A stretch of 64,000 bases of DNA from Paenibacillus sp. G2S3 (GCF_030123105.1 NZ_CP126095.1:1054001-1118000), one strand, 5' to 3'; positions 7,883 to 17,320 are shown, counted from the first letter of the stretch. The notes: generated by a model from the letters alone, not told the origin. Numbers and translations: made by a program.

Positions 7883-8404
7883 ATGGATGAAATTCCAGAT
7901 CACCTAGATCACGGATTACAGATTGTATTTATTGGTTTTAACCCGAGTATTCGCTCAGGTGAGGTAGGGCATCACTACGCGAATCCACGGAATAATTTCT
8001 GGAGAATTTTACACAATTCAGGACTTACTCCTCGGTTGTACGACGCGTCTGAGGACGGGGAACTGCTTAAGCTGGGGTATGGTTTTACGAATATTGTTGC
8101 CAGGCCCACACGCGGAATCGACGATATTACCCGTGAGGAATATAATGAGGGCCGCGAATTGCTTCGCTCCAAGCTGGAATTGTATCGCCCACAGGTCGCC
8201 TGTTTTGTAGGAAAAGGTGTATATACAGAGTTTAGTCGTAGGACTAAAGCAAACTGGGGATTTCAAGGGGATATACCTCCGATGGTGGACGGTGTACGTG
8301 AATTCGTAGCTCCCTCTTCTAGTGGTCTGGTAAGAATGCCAATGGAGGAGATTGTAGGGATTTACCGTAGGTTAGCCGAGTTTGCGCAAGCGAGTGATGG
8401 GTAA
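7883..8404 (+). CDS. mug: Mug/TDG-family mismatch-specific DNA glycosylase
   Basis: A 173-aa enzyme of uracil-DNA glycosylase family 2, which excises U or T mispaired with G. The active-site motif I is IGFNPSIRSGEVGHHYANP (near residues 15-33), followed by 'RNNFWRILHNSGL'. The second motif, usually NPSGLSR, appears as APSSSGLVRMP near residue 145. The start at 7883 is set by AGGAGG at 7868-7873; the TTG at 7862 lies on that site. It follows the decayed kptA after 35 bases and may share whatever transcript remains. Confidence 0.88.
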   Translation: MDEIPDHLDHGLQIVFIGFNPSIRSGEVGHHYANPRNNFWRILHNSGLTPRLYDASEDGELLKLGYGFTNIVARPTRGIDDITREEYNEGRELLRSKLELYRPQVACFVGKGVYTEFSRRTKANWGFQGDIPPMVDGVREFVAPSSSGLVRMPMEEIVGIYRRLAEFAQASDG

Positions 8405-8439
8405 GATGATGTGTTTGGTTATCCTGCGAGTGGAACTAA

Positions 8440-8618
8440 CGGACTCAGGAGTCGTTATATGAAGAAAATCGCCTTTCTTGGAGTGCTATCGGACACCAAT
8501 GCAGCTATTGGCTTGAAAACTGCTGAATATGAGTACATTTATGGGCAATAGCGTCTCTGGAGTCCGAAACTGCCGCAAAAAGCTCGGAAATCCACAAATA
8601 ACGCCTCCAGGGTCCGAA
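8440..8618. repeat. Dispersed intergenic repeat, copy 1
   Basis: A 179-bp non-coding block starting CGGACTCAGGAG and ending GGGTCCGAA. It aligns nearly without gaps to another 179-bp block at 54152-54330. Shared anchors include CGGACTCAGGAG, TATCGGAC, TGCAGCTATT, AGTCCGAAACTG and GGGTCCGAA, with diverged sequence between them. The ends are loosely complementary (CGGAC/GTCCG), so it could fold. No open frame of note. The 8405-8889 gap otherwise holds the direct repeat at 8637-8726 and a terminator at 8791. Confidence 0.7.
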
Positions 8619-8636
8619 GGCCGCGAAAGTTTCGTC

Positions 8637-8726
8637 AGATCCGCGCAGCTCACCCCAAACCCAGTAGAAGCGGCTCAGTAGATCAGCGTCGATCGCCGTA
8701 AACGCAGTAGATCCGCGCAGCTCACC
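8637..8726. repeat. 18-bp direct repeat flanking the intergenic repeat
   Basis: AGATCCGCGCAGCTCACC occurs at 8637-8654 and again, identical, at 8709-8726, 72 bases apart, with further CAGTAGATC echoes between. The other dispersed repeat copy (54.1 kb) is also framed by a direct repeat containing 'AGCTCAC', so this belongs to the same composite element. Confidence 0.6.
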
Positions 8727-8790
8727 GCAGCTCCACTTAGATCCCGAGGATCTTGATAATCCGGCTCTCCCTAATAGCGTTAAACAAGAA

Positions 8791-8827
8791 ACGAGCAAGT
8801 CTCCATATTGGAAACTTGCTCGTTTTT
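8791..8827 (+). terminator. Rho-independent terminator
   Basis: ACGAGCAAGT (8791-8800) pairs perfectly with ACTTGCTCGT (8814-8823), followed by a T run to 8827. It lies between the rightward glycosylase gene and the leftward tagO gene and stops rightward transcription. Confidence 0.85.
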
Positions 8828-8889
8828 ATTACTTCAATGGACTAGCCGATGCGATTGCTCTTGTACGATACTAATCCGCAAACAATACA

Positions 8890-9954
8890 TCAAGTCTCGA
8901 TTAGCAGCAGAATGATTGAGGATAAAGATAAGCAGACGCTGATCAAGCATAACACGGCAACGACTTGCTTCTGGCTCAGACCTGCACGGAGCAGGCGGTA
9001 ATGAGCCTGGGTAGCGTCGGCCTGATAAATGGACTTGCCTTGGATAAAGCGTTTGACGACGACAAAAATATTGTCGAAGATCGGAACGCCCAGCGCCAAA
9101 ATCGGGATGAACAGCGACAGGGCCGTGGCTTGCTTAAACGCACCGTCGAGTGCGATTACCGCAAGGATGAAGCCGAGAAAGGTAGCTCCGGCGTCGCCCA
9201 TAAAGATTTTGGCAGGCGGTTTGTTATAGCGCAGATAAGCAATGGTGACACCGACGAGCGCAATCGCCATAATCGCAGAAGAGGATTGCCCCTTAGTTAA
9301 TGCGACAATAAATAGTGTTATGGCCGAAATAGCAGTTAATGCACCAGCCAACCCATCCATACCATCCGAGAAATTAATGACAGTAGTTACGCCGAAGATC
9401 CAGATAATCGTCAACAGAAACTGTAATACAACGGGTAGAACGATATAATCCCCTGAGAAGGGGTTGTAGAAGCCTGTAAATGCGTTGCCGGAAAGATAAA
9501 CGAGAACAGCCGCACTAACCTGTACAATCATTTTGGGCAGTGCAGGGAAATCTTTACCCTTTGTTTTGTACCAATCATCTATGGTGCCTATGGTCAGCAG
9601 CAGTACGCCACCTGCAAACAGTGCGACGGTCTCCATGGAGAATTCACGGGCAAATACCAAATAAGTAATGAAGAATCCGATGAATATGGCGTAACTGGCC
9701 GTAAGCGGTATTGGCTCTCTATGAATTTTACGCTCAACGTCCTGACGAGGCTTGTCCACAAAATCGAGTCGGAAAGCTAGTCTGCCGAGCGGCGGAATTA
9801 GAAAGTAGACGATAGAAAAAGACATTAGAAACGATAAAACGTATAATATGACGCTCACCACCGTTTTCTTTTTAAAATAACACAATTCGCTTAAAACTAC
9901 CTTAAAAAAGTAAATTTTTGTCGTCTGACTGATAAGTTGACTTGATTGTATCAC
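8890..9954 (-). CDS. tagO: Undecaprenyl-phosphate GlcNAc-1-phosphate transferase (TagO/WecA family)
   Basis: A polytopic membrane enzyme that transfers GlcNAc-1-phosphate from UDP-GlcNAc to undecaprenyl phosphate, the first step of wall teichoic acid and related polymers. Visible family signs are 'LDFVDKPRQDVERKIHREPIPL', 'INFSDGMDGLAGALT' (metal-binding NFxDGxDGLA), 'YLRYNKPPAKIFMGDAGATFLGF' and the cytoplasmic 'ATQAHYRLLRAGLSQKQ'. About eleven hydrophobic segments. The first in-frame start is GTG 9954, but the ~31 residues before VSVILYV do not look conserved. GTG 9861 or 9858, giving ~323 aa, is an equally good start; no ribosome site decides. It could also prime the EPS made at 31-48 kb, but that locus has its own initiating transferase. 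Confidence 0.88.
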   Translation of the reverse strand: MIQSSQLISQTTKIYFFKVVLSELCYFKKKTVVSVILYVLSFLMSFSIVYFLIPPLGRLAFRLDFVDKPRQDVERKIHREPIPLTASYAIFIGFFITYLVFAREFSMETVALFAGGVLLLTIGTIDDWYKTKGKDFPALPKMIVQVSAAVLVYLSGNAFTGFYNPFSGDYIVLPVVLQFLLTIIWIFGVTTVINFSDGMDGLAGALTAISAITLFIVALTKGQSSSAIMAIALVGVTIAYLRYNKPPAKIFMGDAGATFLGFILAVIALDGAFKQATALSLFIPILALGVPIFDNIFVVVKRFIQGKSIYQADATQAHYRLLRAGLSQKQVVAVLCLISVCLSLSSIILLLIET

Positions 9955-9992
9955 TGTAGTACCTTTTTGAGAAAAGAGTTTTGGGGGATATT

Positions 9993-10694
9993 ATGAAATA
10001 CGACGTTATTTTATTCGATGCTGACGATACACTGTTTGATTACGGAATGGCAGAAAGTCACGCATTATCTAACGCATTTCTACATGTTGGGATGCCCACA
10101 GGTGCAGAGGATTATGCTGTCAGTTATCAGGAGATTAATCATGCGCTGTGGCGGGATTTGGAGCAAGGGAAGATTAGTTCGGCGGCATTACGCGTGGAAC
10201 GGTTTAATCGGTTATTCGCTGCGAATGCGCTGGAGCTAGATCCTGAGGCGTTTAGTGAAGCGTATCTACGTTTCTTAGGCGAGGGAACCTTTCTGATCCA
10301 GGGAGCGATCGAGCTTTGTGAGGAACTTGCTGATTGTCGACTGGCAATCATTACGAACGGAATTAAGGAAGTGCAGACTTCCAGAATCCAAGGGTCACCG
10401 CTTAGTGAAACATTTGAGCAGATCATTATTTCAGAGGAAGCTGGCTGTCAGAAGCCGGAGACAGGAATTTTTGATTATGCTTTTGCCAAACTGGGGATTT
10501 CGGATAAGGAAAAAGTACTGATTGTTGGAGACTCCTTAACCTCTGATATTCAAGGCGGCATTAATTATGGGATTGATACCTGCTGGTTTAACCCGCTCGG
10601 TAAAGAGAATTCGTCGGGTGTTCAACCAGAATACGAAATTCGAGATCTGTCGGAGCTATTAGACATTGTAGGGAAGACAGCTAATCCTCAATAA
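9993..10694 (+). CDS. YjjG-type HAD-superfamily nucleotidase
   Basis: A 233-aa HAD hydrolase resembling YjjG, a pyrimidine 5'-nucleotidase that also clears non-canonical nucleotides. Motif I is DADDTLFDY (residues ~8-16; nucleophile and acid Asp). Motif II is 'IITNG', motif III the Lys in 'GCQKPETGIFDYA', and motif IV 'VGDSLTSDIQGGINYGIDTCWFN', which is the YjjG-like form. The start at 9993 follows TGGGGG (9982-9987). It is divergent from tagO and convergent with the dioxygenase gene. Confidence 0.88.
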   Translation: MKYDVILFDADDTLFDYGMAESHALSNAFLHVGMPTGAEDYAVSYQEINHALWRDLEQGKISSAALRVERFNRLFAANALELDPEAFSEAYLRFLGEGTFLIQGAIELCEELADCRLAIITNGIKEVQTSRIQGSPLSETFEQIIISEEAGCQKPETGIFDYAFAKLGISDKEKVLIVGDSLTSDIQGGINYGIDTCWFNPLGKENSSGVQPEYEIRDLSELLDIVGKTANPQ

Positions 10695-10700
10695 AAAAAT

Positions 10701-10735
10701 AAGGTTTGAGCGCATAAGCGACTCACACCTTTTAT
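10701..10735. terminator. Bidirectional terminator between convergent genes
   Basis: AAGGTTTGAG (10701-10710) pairs with CTCACACCTT (10722-10731) with one internal mismatch. It has an A run on the left (10693-10699) and Ts on the right, so it can act for both the nucleotidase and the dioxygenase. Confidence 0.7.
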
Positions 10736-10753
10736 TAAATGAACCGAGGAATC

Positions 10754-11731
10754 TTACTGCCGAGTATCCAGCGGTTTAAGATAAGCTTCGATTTGCTCAC
10801 GCTTGGATTCCAGAAAAGGCGGCAATGCAAGGGATTCACCTAAACTTTCCATCGGCTCATCAGTAGCAAATCCGGGTCCGTCAGTAGCTAGCTCAAAAAG
10901 AATGCCGTTAGGCTCACGGAAATAAAGGGAGCGGAAGTAGAAACGATCCACGAATCCGGAGTTAGGAAGCTGAGCTGTGCGAATATGCTCAATCCATTGC
11001 TTTAATTCTTCCTCGTTATCCACACGGAATGCGACATGGTGTACACCGCCTCGTCCCAAATGCTCCTGATCTAGATCATTACGTTCTTCCAAGTGAACCT
11101 CTGCGCCCGATCCGCCTTCTCCAGTCTCGAATACGATCACATCTGGTTGACCCACTACTGTTGAAGGATAAGAGCCTTTACGGCGGAAGCCAAGCAAGTG
11201 CTCCAGTACAACCGCCGTATGCTCTGCACTTTCAACGGTAAGATGTGCGGGACCTAGACCAACAATTCCATACTCAGCAGGTACCGGGCTTTTGGCCCAA
11301 GGCGTACCGCCGGCAACACCATGATCATTTTCGTCAGATACGAGGATGAAACGTTGTCTCTCGTGATCACGGAAGGATAATGTCTGGCGGCCACCGAGTG
11401 TTTGAATCGTTCCATGCTCTACGTTAAGCTCAGTGAAGCGCTGCTCCCAATAGGTAAGTGCGGCATCGCTTGGCACTCGAAGAGAGAGCGCGGAGATGCT
11501 GTTATTCCCTTCGCGAGTGCGACCCGCCATTGGGAGTTCGAAGAAAGTTAATTCAGTTCCGGGATTACCCTTCTCATCACCATAGAATAAATGATACACT
11601 GAAATATCATCCTGATTGACTGTCTTTTTAATGAGACGCAGTCCAAGTACTTCAGTATAGAACTTGAAGTTTTCCTGCGCTTTACCTGTAATCGCGGATA
11701 CGTGGTGTAGTCCTTTTAATGTTAAAGTCAT
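10754..11731 (-). CDS. Ring-cleaving dioxygenase of the glyoxalase/VOC superfamily (MhqA/MhqO type)
   Basis: A 325-aa protein with two vicinal-oxygen-chelate modules. Module 1 begins 'LKGLHHVSAITGKAQENFKFYTEVLGLRLIKKTVNQDD' and module 2 'GLGPAHLTVESAEHTAVVLEHLLGF'. The metal ligands are expected to be His in 'GLHHVS', His in 'GVHHVAFRV' and Glu in 'YFREPNGILFELATDGPGF'. Relatives MhqE/MhqO of B. subtilis cleave or detoxify quinones and catechols. GGAGGT precedes the ATG on the minus strand. The 166-base gap to the divergent acetyltransferase gene is AT-rich; I see no clear MhqR box in it. Confidence 0.88.
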   Translation of the reverse strand: MTLTLKGLHHVSAITGKAQENFKFYTEVLGLRLIKKTVNQDDISVYHLFYGDEKGNPGTELTFFELPMAGRTREGNNSISALSLRVPSDAALTYWEQRFTELNVEHGTIQTLGGRQTLSFRDHERQRFILVSDENDHGVAGGTPWAKSPVPAEYGIVGLGPAHLTVESAEHTAVVLEHLLGFRRKGSYPSTVVGQPDVIVFETGEGGSGAEVHLEERNDLDQEHLGRGGVHHVAFRVDNEEELKQWIEHIRTAQLPNSGFVDRFYFRSLYFREPNGILFELATDGPGFATDEPMESLGESLALPPFLESKREQIEAYLKPLDTRQ

Positions 11732-11897
11732 GTGTAATTACCTCCGTGTAAATGCTAAATGTGAGCAAGTTATATTGTGATCGATAGAATATTAGTGAGT
11801 ATTATTAAGTTACTATAATTTTAATAGTTAAGTGCGATTTTTGCAAGTAGAGATTTATGTTTCGCACAATCTAATCCATACATAAGGAGAGCGTATA

Positions 11898-12704
11898 ATG
11901 CATACAACAGCTAGTTTGATGAAACAACTACAGGAACTTAAGCTTGATCCACGGGGGACCATTCTGGTTCATTCCTCTTTAAAAAGTATTGGCGAAGTAG
12001 AGGGTGGCGCGGACACGGTGCTGGATGTGCTCAGTGAATATATGAAGGACGGGCTACTTGTACTGCCAACCCATACATGGGCTTATATTAATGCAGACAA
12101 TCCACGGTTCTCTGTTCAAGATTCCCCATCTTGTGTAGGGATATTACCGGAGCTGTTCCGTAAACGTCCCGGTGTCATTCGCTCTTGGCATCCGACGCAT
12201 TCTGTAGCGGCGTTGGGTGAAGATGCAGAACAATTTACCACAGGAGATGAACGCTGGGATACGCCATGCGCCCGTGGCTCAGCGTGGGGCAAGCTGCTTG
12301 ATCGTAAGGCGGAAATTGTATTGCTGGGTGTTGATCTTCGGCGGAATACGTTCATTCACGGGATCGAAGAGTGGGTGGATATTCCAGGCAGAATGACAGA
12401 TAGCCATGAGGAGCTATATACGATAACACCAGGTGGTGATGAAATCATGGTGCCTTCGCGCAGACACTGTGGTCTCTCGTGGTCGGAGCATTTTTGGAAG
12501 GTAGAGCGAGAGCTTGAGGAAGGCGGAGCCATGCGTAAGGGCAATTTTGGAGATGCACTGGTTAGAGTATGTGGAACGGTTGAAACGACGGATATTCTAA
12601 GTCAGATGCTGAAGGAAAACCCTGATCTTTTCTCAGATAATGAACCGCTACATGGTGAAACCAAGCCGGATCCGCTTCCGAAGACGAGGCGTGAGCAGCC
12701 TTAG
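11898..12704 (+). CDS. AAC(3)-family N-acetyltransferase (YokD-like)
   Basis: A 268-aa member of the aminoglycoside 3-N-acetyltransferase fold, which uses acetyl-CoA. Family blocks are 'GTILVHSSLKSIGEVEGGADTVLDVL', 'DGLLVLPTHTWAY', 'RSWHPTHSVAALGEDAEQF', 'HDTPCARGSAWGKLLDRKAEIVLLGVDLRRNTFIHGIEE' and 'GDALVRV'. The catalytic His is likely in HPTHS. A chromosomal homologue like YokD need not give drug resistance and its natural substrate is unknown. AAGGAGA lies ahead of the ATG. No resistance-island context is seen. Confidence 0.85.
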   Translation: MHTTASLMKQLQELKLDPRGTILVHSSLKSIGEVEGGADTVLDVLSEYMKDGLLVLPTHTWAYINADNPRFSVQDSPSCVGILPELFRKRPGVIRSWHPTHSVAALGEDAEQFTTGDERWDTPCARGSAWGKLLDRKAEIVLLGVDLRRNTFIHGIEEWVDIPGRMTDSHEELYTITPGGDEIMVPSRRHCGLSWSEHFWKVERELEEGGAMRKGNFGDALVRVCGTVETTDILSQMLKENPDLFSDNEPLHGETKPDPLPKTRREQP

Positions 12705-12812
12705 AAGAGGTTGATAGAATTGCGATAAAGCATTTTTCAAACTGGACAATCTGGAAGCCGCTATCAATGTATGGTATATTAATCTCACTAAAACATAGTA
12801 AGGAGATTGGAA

Positions 12813-13745
12813 ATGGAAAAAACTTTGGTTTTTGGACACAAAAATCCGGATACGGATACCATTTGTTCTGCAATTGCTTATGCTGCACTCAAAAAGGAAT
12901 TGGGCTGGGATGCTGAGGCCGTTCGTCTGGGTGACGTTAGTGGTGAAACGCAATTTGCGCTTGATCATTTCGGAGTAGCAGCTCCTCGTCTGGTAGAGAA
13001 CGTAGCTGGTGAAGCAACTCAGGTTATTCTTGTTGACCATAACGAACGCCAACAAAGTGCGAATGACATTGATCAAGTGCGTGTGGTTGAAGTTATCGAC
13101 CATCACCGGATCGCAAACTTTGAGACTGCACATCCGTTATACTATCGTGCTGAGCCAGTTGGCTGTACAGCTACTATTCTTAACAAGCTGTATAAAGAAA
13201 ACGGAGTTGCTATCCCTAAAGAAATCGCCGGATTGATGCTGTCTGCGATCATTTCTGATTCCTTGCTGTTTAAATCACCAACATGCACAGCGGAAGATGT
13301 AGCTGCAGCACGCGAGCTTGCTGAAATCGCTGGTGTAGATGCAGAAAGCTACGGTCTCGACATGCTGAAGGCTGGCGCTGATCTTAGCGACAAGAGTATC
13401 GCTCAACTGATTTCCTTGGATGCTAAGGAATTCAAAATGGGTGAATACAAAGTCGAAATCGCTCAAGTGAACGCGGTTGACGTTAATGATGTTCTTTCCA
13501 AACAAGCTGAACTGGAAACTGCACTTACTTCCATTATTGCTGAAAAAGGATTGGATTTGTTCCTGTTCGTAGTTACAGATATCCTCAATAACGATTCCGT
13601 AGGTCTGGCTCTGGGCCGTGTTGCAGGTGCAGTTGAACAGGCGTACAACGTGAAGCTTGATGATAATAAAGCACTTCTCAAAGGTGTAGTATCCCGCAAA
13701 TCGCAAATCGTACCTGTTCTTACAGAAACAATTGCTAAGCTGTAA
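12813..13745 (+). CDS. ppaC: Manganese-dependent inorganic pyrophosphatase
   Basis: Hydrolyses pyrophosphate to phosphate in the cytoplasm, pulling biosynthetic reactions forward. The 310-aa DHH-family enzyme shows [18 protein letters not shown] (residues 7-24), the DHH motif in [12 protein letters not shown] near 97, '[10 protein letters not shown]' and the C-terminal substrate loop '[11 protein letters not shown]' with the RK pair. The start at 12813 follows AAGGAG (12800-12805); TTG 12807 is too close to the site. Codon use is more biased and GC-rich at third positions than its neighbours, in line with strong expression. Flanked by a terminator at 13792. Confidence 0.95.
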   Translation: MEKTLVFGHKNPDTDTICSAIAYAALKKELGWDAEAVRLGDVSGETQFALDHFGVAAPRLVENVAGEATQVILVDHNERQQSANDIDQVRVVEVIDHHRIANFETAHPLYYRAEPVGCTATILNKLYKENGVAIPKEIAGLMLSAIISDSLLFKSPTCTAEDVAAARELAEIAGVDAESYGLDMLKAGADLSDKSIAQLISLDAKEFKMGEYKVEIAQVNAVDVNDVLSKQAELETALTSIIAEKGLDLFLFVVTDILNNDSVGLALGRVAGAVEQAYNVKLDDNKALLKGVVSRKSQIVPVLTETIAKL

Positions 13746-13791
13746 CGCATTTTGACAATTGCACTCTATTCTGTACAGTAGCACTCATATA

Positions 13792-13839
13792 AGAGCCACG
13801 TCATTCATTAGAAGTTATGATGGTGATGTGGTTCTTTTT
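13792..13839 (+). terminator. Rho-independent terminator after ppaC
   Basis: AGAGCCAC (13792-13799) pairs with GTGGTTCT (13828-13835) through one G-U pair, and a T run follows to 13839. Confidence 0.75.
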
Positions 13840-13928
13840 GTTTTACGACGCATTCTGCTACAATATTTTGTGTGGTAAGAGTAATAACCAACATGTGGAA
13901 TATAACAAAGAGACAGGGGATATTGAGA

Positions 13929-15035
13929 ATGGAATTATTTGCAGCATTGGAGCGGGACGATTACGAGGAACTGTTATTTTGTCAGGATAAAGCATCAGGA
14001 TTAAAGGCCATCATCGCCATTCATGACACGACATTAGGGCCCGCACTGGGTGGAACACGGATGTGGACCTATGCTACAGAAGAGGATGCAATTGTTGACG
14101 CGCTTCGATTAGCAAAAGGGATGACATACAAAAATGCAGTATCCGGCCTAAATTTAGGCGGTGGAAAAACAGTGATCATAGGGGATCCCAAGAAGGATAA
14201 GAATGAAGCTATGTTCCGTGCTTTTGGAAGATACATACAGGGCTTGAATGGACGCTACATCACAGCCGAGGATGTTGGTACTACCGAAGAAGATATGAAC
14301 ATTATCTATCAAGAGACAGATTATGTTACAGGAACATCACCTACATACGGTTCCTCGGGCAATCCTTCACCAGCTACGGCTTACGGCGTATACCAAGGGA
14401 TGAAGGCAGCGGCCAAAGCAGCGTTTGGCAGTGATTCGCTCGAAGGGAAGACTGTAGCCGTTCAAGGCGTTGGGAATGTGGCTTTTTCGCTGTGCAAGCA
14501 TCTTCATGAAGAAGGCGCTCAGCTTATCGTAACCGATATTCATAAAGAAGCTGTGGGGCGCGCGGTAGAGGCTTATGGCGCTAAAGCAGTCGATCCTGCA
14601 GATATTATCAGTACAGACTGTGATATCTATGCTCCATGTGCACTCGGAGCAACGATCAATGATGAATCCCTGCGGGTAATTAAGGCAAAGGTGATCGCAG
14701 GTGCGGCCAACAATCAGTTAAAAGAGGCCTATCATGGCGAGACTCTTTACGAAATGGGCATTGTGTATGCTCCTGATTATGTGATTAATGCCGGTGGCGT
14801 TATTAATATCGCGGATGAGCTGAATGGCTATAATAAGGAGCGTGCGTTTAAGCAGGTTTCAAAAATTTACGATAACATCACCCGCGTCCTTGAAATCTCA
14901 CGTTTAAACGGAATTCCTACTTCTGTCGCAGCAAATCAGCTTGCAGAGGAACGGATATCCTTATTAAGAAATACTCGTAGTACTTTCCTGCGTAACGGTC
15001 AACATGCTCTTAGCAGAAGATCACTACGGGGATAA
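13929..15035 (+). CDS. Leucine/branched-chain amino-acid dehydrogenase
   Basis: An NAD-dependent oxidative deaminase of leucine, valine or isoleucine (368 aa, the usual length for Leu dehydrogenase). It supplies branched 2-oxo acids, which are precursors of branched fatty acids in Bacilli. Conserved blocks are '[59 protein letters not shown]', with the catalytic Lys in the GMTYKNA segment and the substrate-binding GGGK. The Rossmann motif is GVGNVAFSL, followed by 'VTDI'. The start at 13929 follows AGGGGA (13915-13920); the upstream TTG/GTG starts give an unconserved extension. Phe or Glu dehydrogenase activity is less likely by length and motif. Confidence 0.9.
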   Translation: MELFAALERDDYEELLFCQDKASGLKAIIAIHDTTLGPALGGTRMWTYATEEDAIVDALRLAKGMTYKNAVSGLNLGGGKTVIIGDPKKDKNEAMFRAFGRYIQGLNGRYITAEDVGTTEEDMNIIYQETDYVTGTSPTYGSSGNPSPATAYGVYQGMKAAAKAAFGSDSLEGKTVAVQGVGNVAFSLCKHLHEEGAQLIVTDIHKEAVGRAVEAYGAKAVDPADIISTDCDIYAPCALGATINDESLRVIKAKVIAGAANNQLKEAYHGETLYEMGIVYAPDYVINAGGVINIADELNGYNKERAFKQVSKIYDNITRVLEISRLNGIPTSVAANQLAEERISLLRNTRSTFLRNGQHALSRRSLRG

Positions 15036-15073
15036 GTCACATAGATTCATCCATTAGTTATCCTTAATAAAAA

Positions 15074-15126
15074 AACTCGGCAGTCCATCCGAATTCTTTC
15101 CGGTTGGGAGCTTGCCGAGTTTTTTA
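15074..15126. terminator. Bidirectional terminator
   Basis: AACTCGGCA (15074-15082) pairs with TGCCGAGTT (15113-15121); seven As lie to the left and six Ts to the right. It separates leucine dehydrogenase from the convergent cyclophilin gene. Confidence 0.85.
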
Positions 15127-15223
15127 AATATAAGAATTTATAAGTTTCACGCTATATATTATCCTTATATTTCTCGCATAAACGCTTACCGTCCATTAAG
15201 GACGCCGAAGGCGTTTTTGCTTA

Positions 15224-15943
15224 TTATTGTACCTTTTGTGGTTCTGGGTAAGTGACGCCCAGTGTGTCGACGGTTACTTTCTTCATCACTGGTGGCTCTT
15301 CCGGACGATCGGAACCATCTCTTTTCAAGCCAACAATGGATTTAACCACTTCCATACCCTCGGTAACTTTACCAAAAGCGGCATAGCTTCCATCTAGGCT
15401 AGGGTATGCTGCATCCATAATAAAGAACTGGGAACCAGCAGAATCTGGAGCCTGCGATCTTGCCATGGACAGAACCCCTTCCGTATGCAACAGGTTATTG
15501 GTGAACCCGTTTCCGGAGAATTCTCCAGCGATACTATATCCAGGGCCACCCATGCCTGTACCATCAGGGTCACCGCCCTGAATCATGAAGTCAGGGATAA
15601 CTCTATGGAAAATGGTGCCGTCATAAAATCCTTTTTGAATCAGTGAGATGAAGTTGTTCACAGTATTAGGGGCAACTTCAGGATAAAGCTCGGCTTTGAT
15701 AATGCCTCCGTTATCCATCTCAATGGTCACTATGGGGTGGCTTGCTGTAGCTGAAGGCAGTCCCTCGGTAGCCCCAGGATTTGTCTCATTACTACTTGTG
15801 TTATTTCCTGCTGCGCCACTGCTGCTTCCGTTATTACCACTGGCATTGTTATTGGTAGGCTTATTACCGCAACCTGCTGCAATAACCATCACCAGGCATA
15901 ACATGACCATTAGGATAGCAGATCTTGCTCGTGTAGACTTCAC
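15224..15943 (-). CDS. Lipoprotein peptidyl-prolyl cis-trans isomerase (cyclophilin)
   Basis: A 239-aa secreted folding helper anchored on the outer face of the membrane. Residues 1-25 are a lipoprotein signal with lipobox VIAAGC. A Ser/Asn/Gly-rich linker follows to about residue 65. The cyclophilin domain shows 'FHRVIPDFMIQGGDPDGTGMGGPGY', with the catalytic Arg in FHR, then 'LSMARSQAPDSAGSQFFIM' and 'FGKVTEGMEVV'. The start is GTG with AAGGAGAG upstream. It is divergent from the MFS gene; on the minus strand TTGCAT-N18-TATTAT near 16000 is a possible promoter. Confidence 0.93.
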   Translation of the reverse strand: MKSTRARSAILMVMLCLVMVIAAGCGNKPTNNNASGNNGSSSGAAGNNTSSNETNPGATEGLPSATASHPIVTIEMDNGGIIKAELYPEVAPNTVNNFISLIQKGFYDGTIFHRVIPDFMIQGGDPDGTGMGGPGYSIAGEFSGNGFTNNLLHTEGVLSMARSQAPDSAGSQFFIMDAAYPSLDGSYAAFGKVTEGMEVVKSIVGLKRDGSDRPEEPPVMKKVTVDTLGVTYPEPQKVQ

Positions 15944-16040
15944 TAATCAATCTCTCCTTTTTCTTCAATAATCTCGTAGGTACTTCTCATAATAACCTCT
16001 TTGTCCCTTTACATGCAAAGGTCAGTTGTGACATGTGGGA

Positions 16041-16069
16041 TTGGCACATCCTCAAAAGAGGTTTACAAT
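16041..16069 (+). promoter_or_regulatory. Sigma-A type promoter of the MFS gene
   Basis: TTGGCA (16041-16046) and TACAAT (16064-16069) with a 17-base spacer, 46 bases upstream of the MFS start. Confidence 0.65.
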
Positions 16070-16114
16070 AATAGGAATGTTTCCGCGAGAACATCAAGAA
16101 GGGATGTGTAGATC

Positions 16115-17320
16115 ATGCGCTTTTCATGGAAACGGAACTTAATCGTGCTTTGGGTAGGTGTCTTTTTTTGTAGTACGGCGTATTCGATTTCTATTCCGTT
16201 CTTATCCATTTTTTTGAGTGACGAGCTTGGGGTTACGAATCATTTGGAAATTTGGTCTGGGGTTAGTTTTGGCATAACCTTTCTAGCCAGCGCTTTAATT
16301 TCTCCCTACTGGGGTTCCCTCGCCGACAAATACGGTCGGAAGCCGATGCTTATTCGCTCGGGCTTTAGTTTGGCAGCCTTATATCTGATTAATTATTTCG
16401 TGCATGATCCTTACGTCTTTCTGATCGTGCGCGTCCTGCAAGGGTTACTTGCAGGATTTGTTCCCGCTGCAATTGCCATGGTGGCCACGAACACACCTGA
16501 GAATAGAACCGGTTATGCGCTGAGTATTATGTCTACAGCTGGAGCAACGGGCAGTATCATTGGTCCGTTGATCGGCGGTGTAGTGAGTTTTTATACTAGC
16601 AATCGGGTTGCTTTTTTATTCTCGGCAGGTATTGTACTTGTTTCGGCACTTATCGCTACTTTTTTTGCTAAAGAGGAGAACTTTGACCGATCTGCCCCGA
16701 GGTCACATGTGAGTGATGATATCAAAGAAGCGAGAAGTAATCGCGCATTTATGACTTTGCTATCGCTGGCGGGGATTAGCACCTTTTCTGTTATGATTCT
16801 GGAGCCGCTTATTCCGATACATCTGCTAGACATGGGGATCGCCAAAAGCAGCGCCTCGCTAAGCTCAGGCATTGTATTCTCCGCTGTGGGTATTGCTACT
16901 GTGCTAATGGCTCCACAGTGGGGTAGAATCGGGAGCAGGAAGGGCTTCGGGATGATCTTGTTCATTGGATTAATCGGCGGAGGTATCGGTAACATTCTGC
17001 AATTCTTTGTTACAGGGTATGTGGAATTCGCCGTTCTTCGTTTTGCCTACGGCTTGTTCTATGCAGGTGTGCTTCCATCTGTAAATGCAATGATTGTACA
17101 AGTGATTGAGCCCGGGTTTCGCGGACGTGCTTTTGGTCTCAACCAAGCGGCCTCTCAACTCGCGACAATGGCCGGGCCTATTATAGGGGGCTTACTTGGA
17201 GCATTTATCCAGATCCGCTGGGTGTTTGTGATCAATGGGGTGATGCTGCTTGTAGCAGCGGTGTTGGTTAAGACCCGTAAGCTGGATGCTCAAATCGCAG
17301 CAGCACGTTCAGTAGAATAA
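16115..17320 (+). CDS. MFS multidrug-type efflux transporter
   Basis: A 401-aa proton-driven exporter with twelve expected membrane segments. The MFS loop motif A is 'GSLADKYGRKPMLI' (near residue 70), and motif C-like 'GSIIGPLIGG' near 150 marks the drug:H+ antiporter branch. It resembles MdtG/YfmO-type pumps; the substrate cannot be inferred. AAGGGATG lies ahead of the ATG. Its 3' terminator has been split by an IS element (see 17345 and 17367), so readthrough into the IS is possible. Confidence 0.88.
   Translation: MRFSWKRNLIVLWVGVFFCSTAYSISIPFLSIFLSDELGVTNHLEIWSGVSFGITFLASALISPYWGSLADKYGRKPMLIRSGFSLAALYLINYFVHDPYVFLIVRVLQGLLAGFVPAAIAMVATNTPENRTGYALSIMSTAGATGSIIGPLIGGVVSFYTSNRVAFLFSAGIVLVSALIATFFAKEENFDRSAPRSHVSDDIKEARSNRAFMTLLSLAGISTFSVMILEPLIPIHLLDMGIAKSSASLSSGIVFSAVGIATVLMAPQWGRIGSRKGFGMILFIGLIGGGIGNILQFFVTGYVEFAVLRFAYGLFYAGVLPSVNAMIVQVIEPGFRGRAFGLNQAASQLATMAGPIIGGLLGAFIQIRWVFVINGVMLLVAAVLVKTRKLDAQIAAARSVE

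Noticed and set aside
11898..12704. Acquired aminoglycoside-resistance gene
   Set aside because: The AAC(3)-type fold is clear, but the context is chromosomal housekeeping with no mobile element or resistance genes, and YokD-like homologues are common in Bacilli.
15196..15222. Hairpin ACGCC-GAA-GGCGT with Ts next to the cyclophilin stop
   Set aside because: The T run faces right, so it would not stop the leftward cyclophilin transcript, and a strong terminator already lies at 15074; role unclear.
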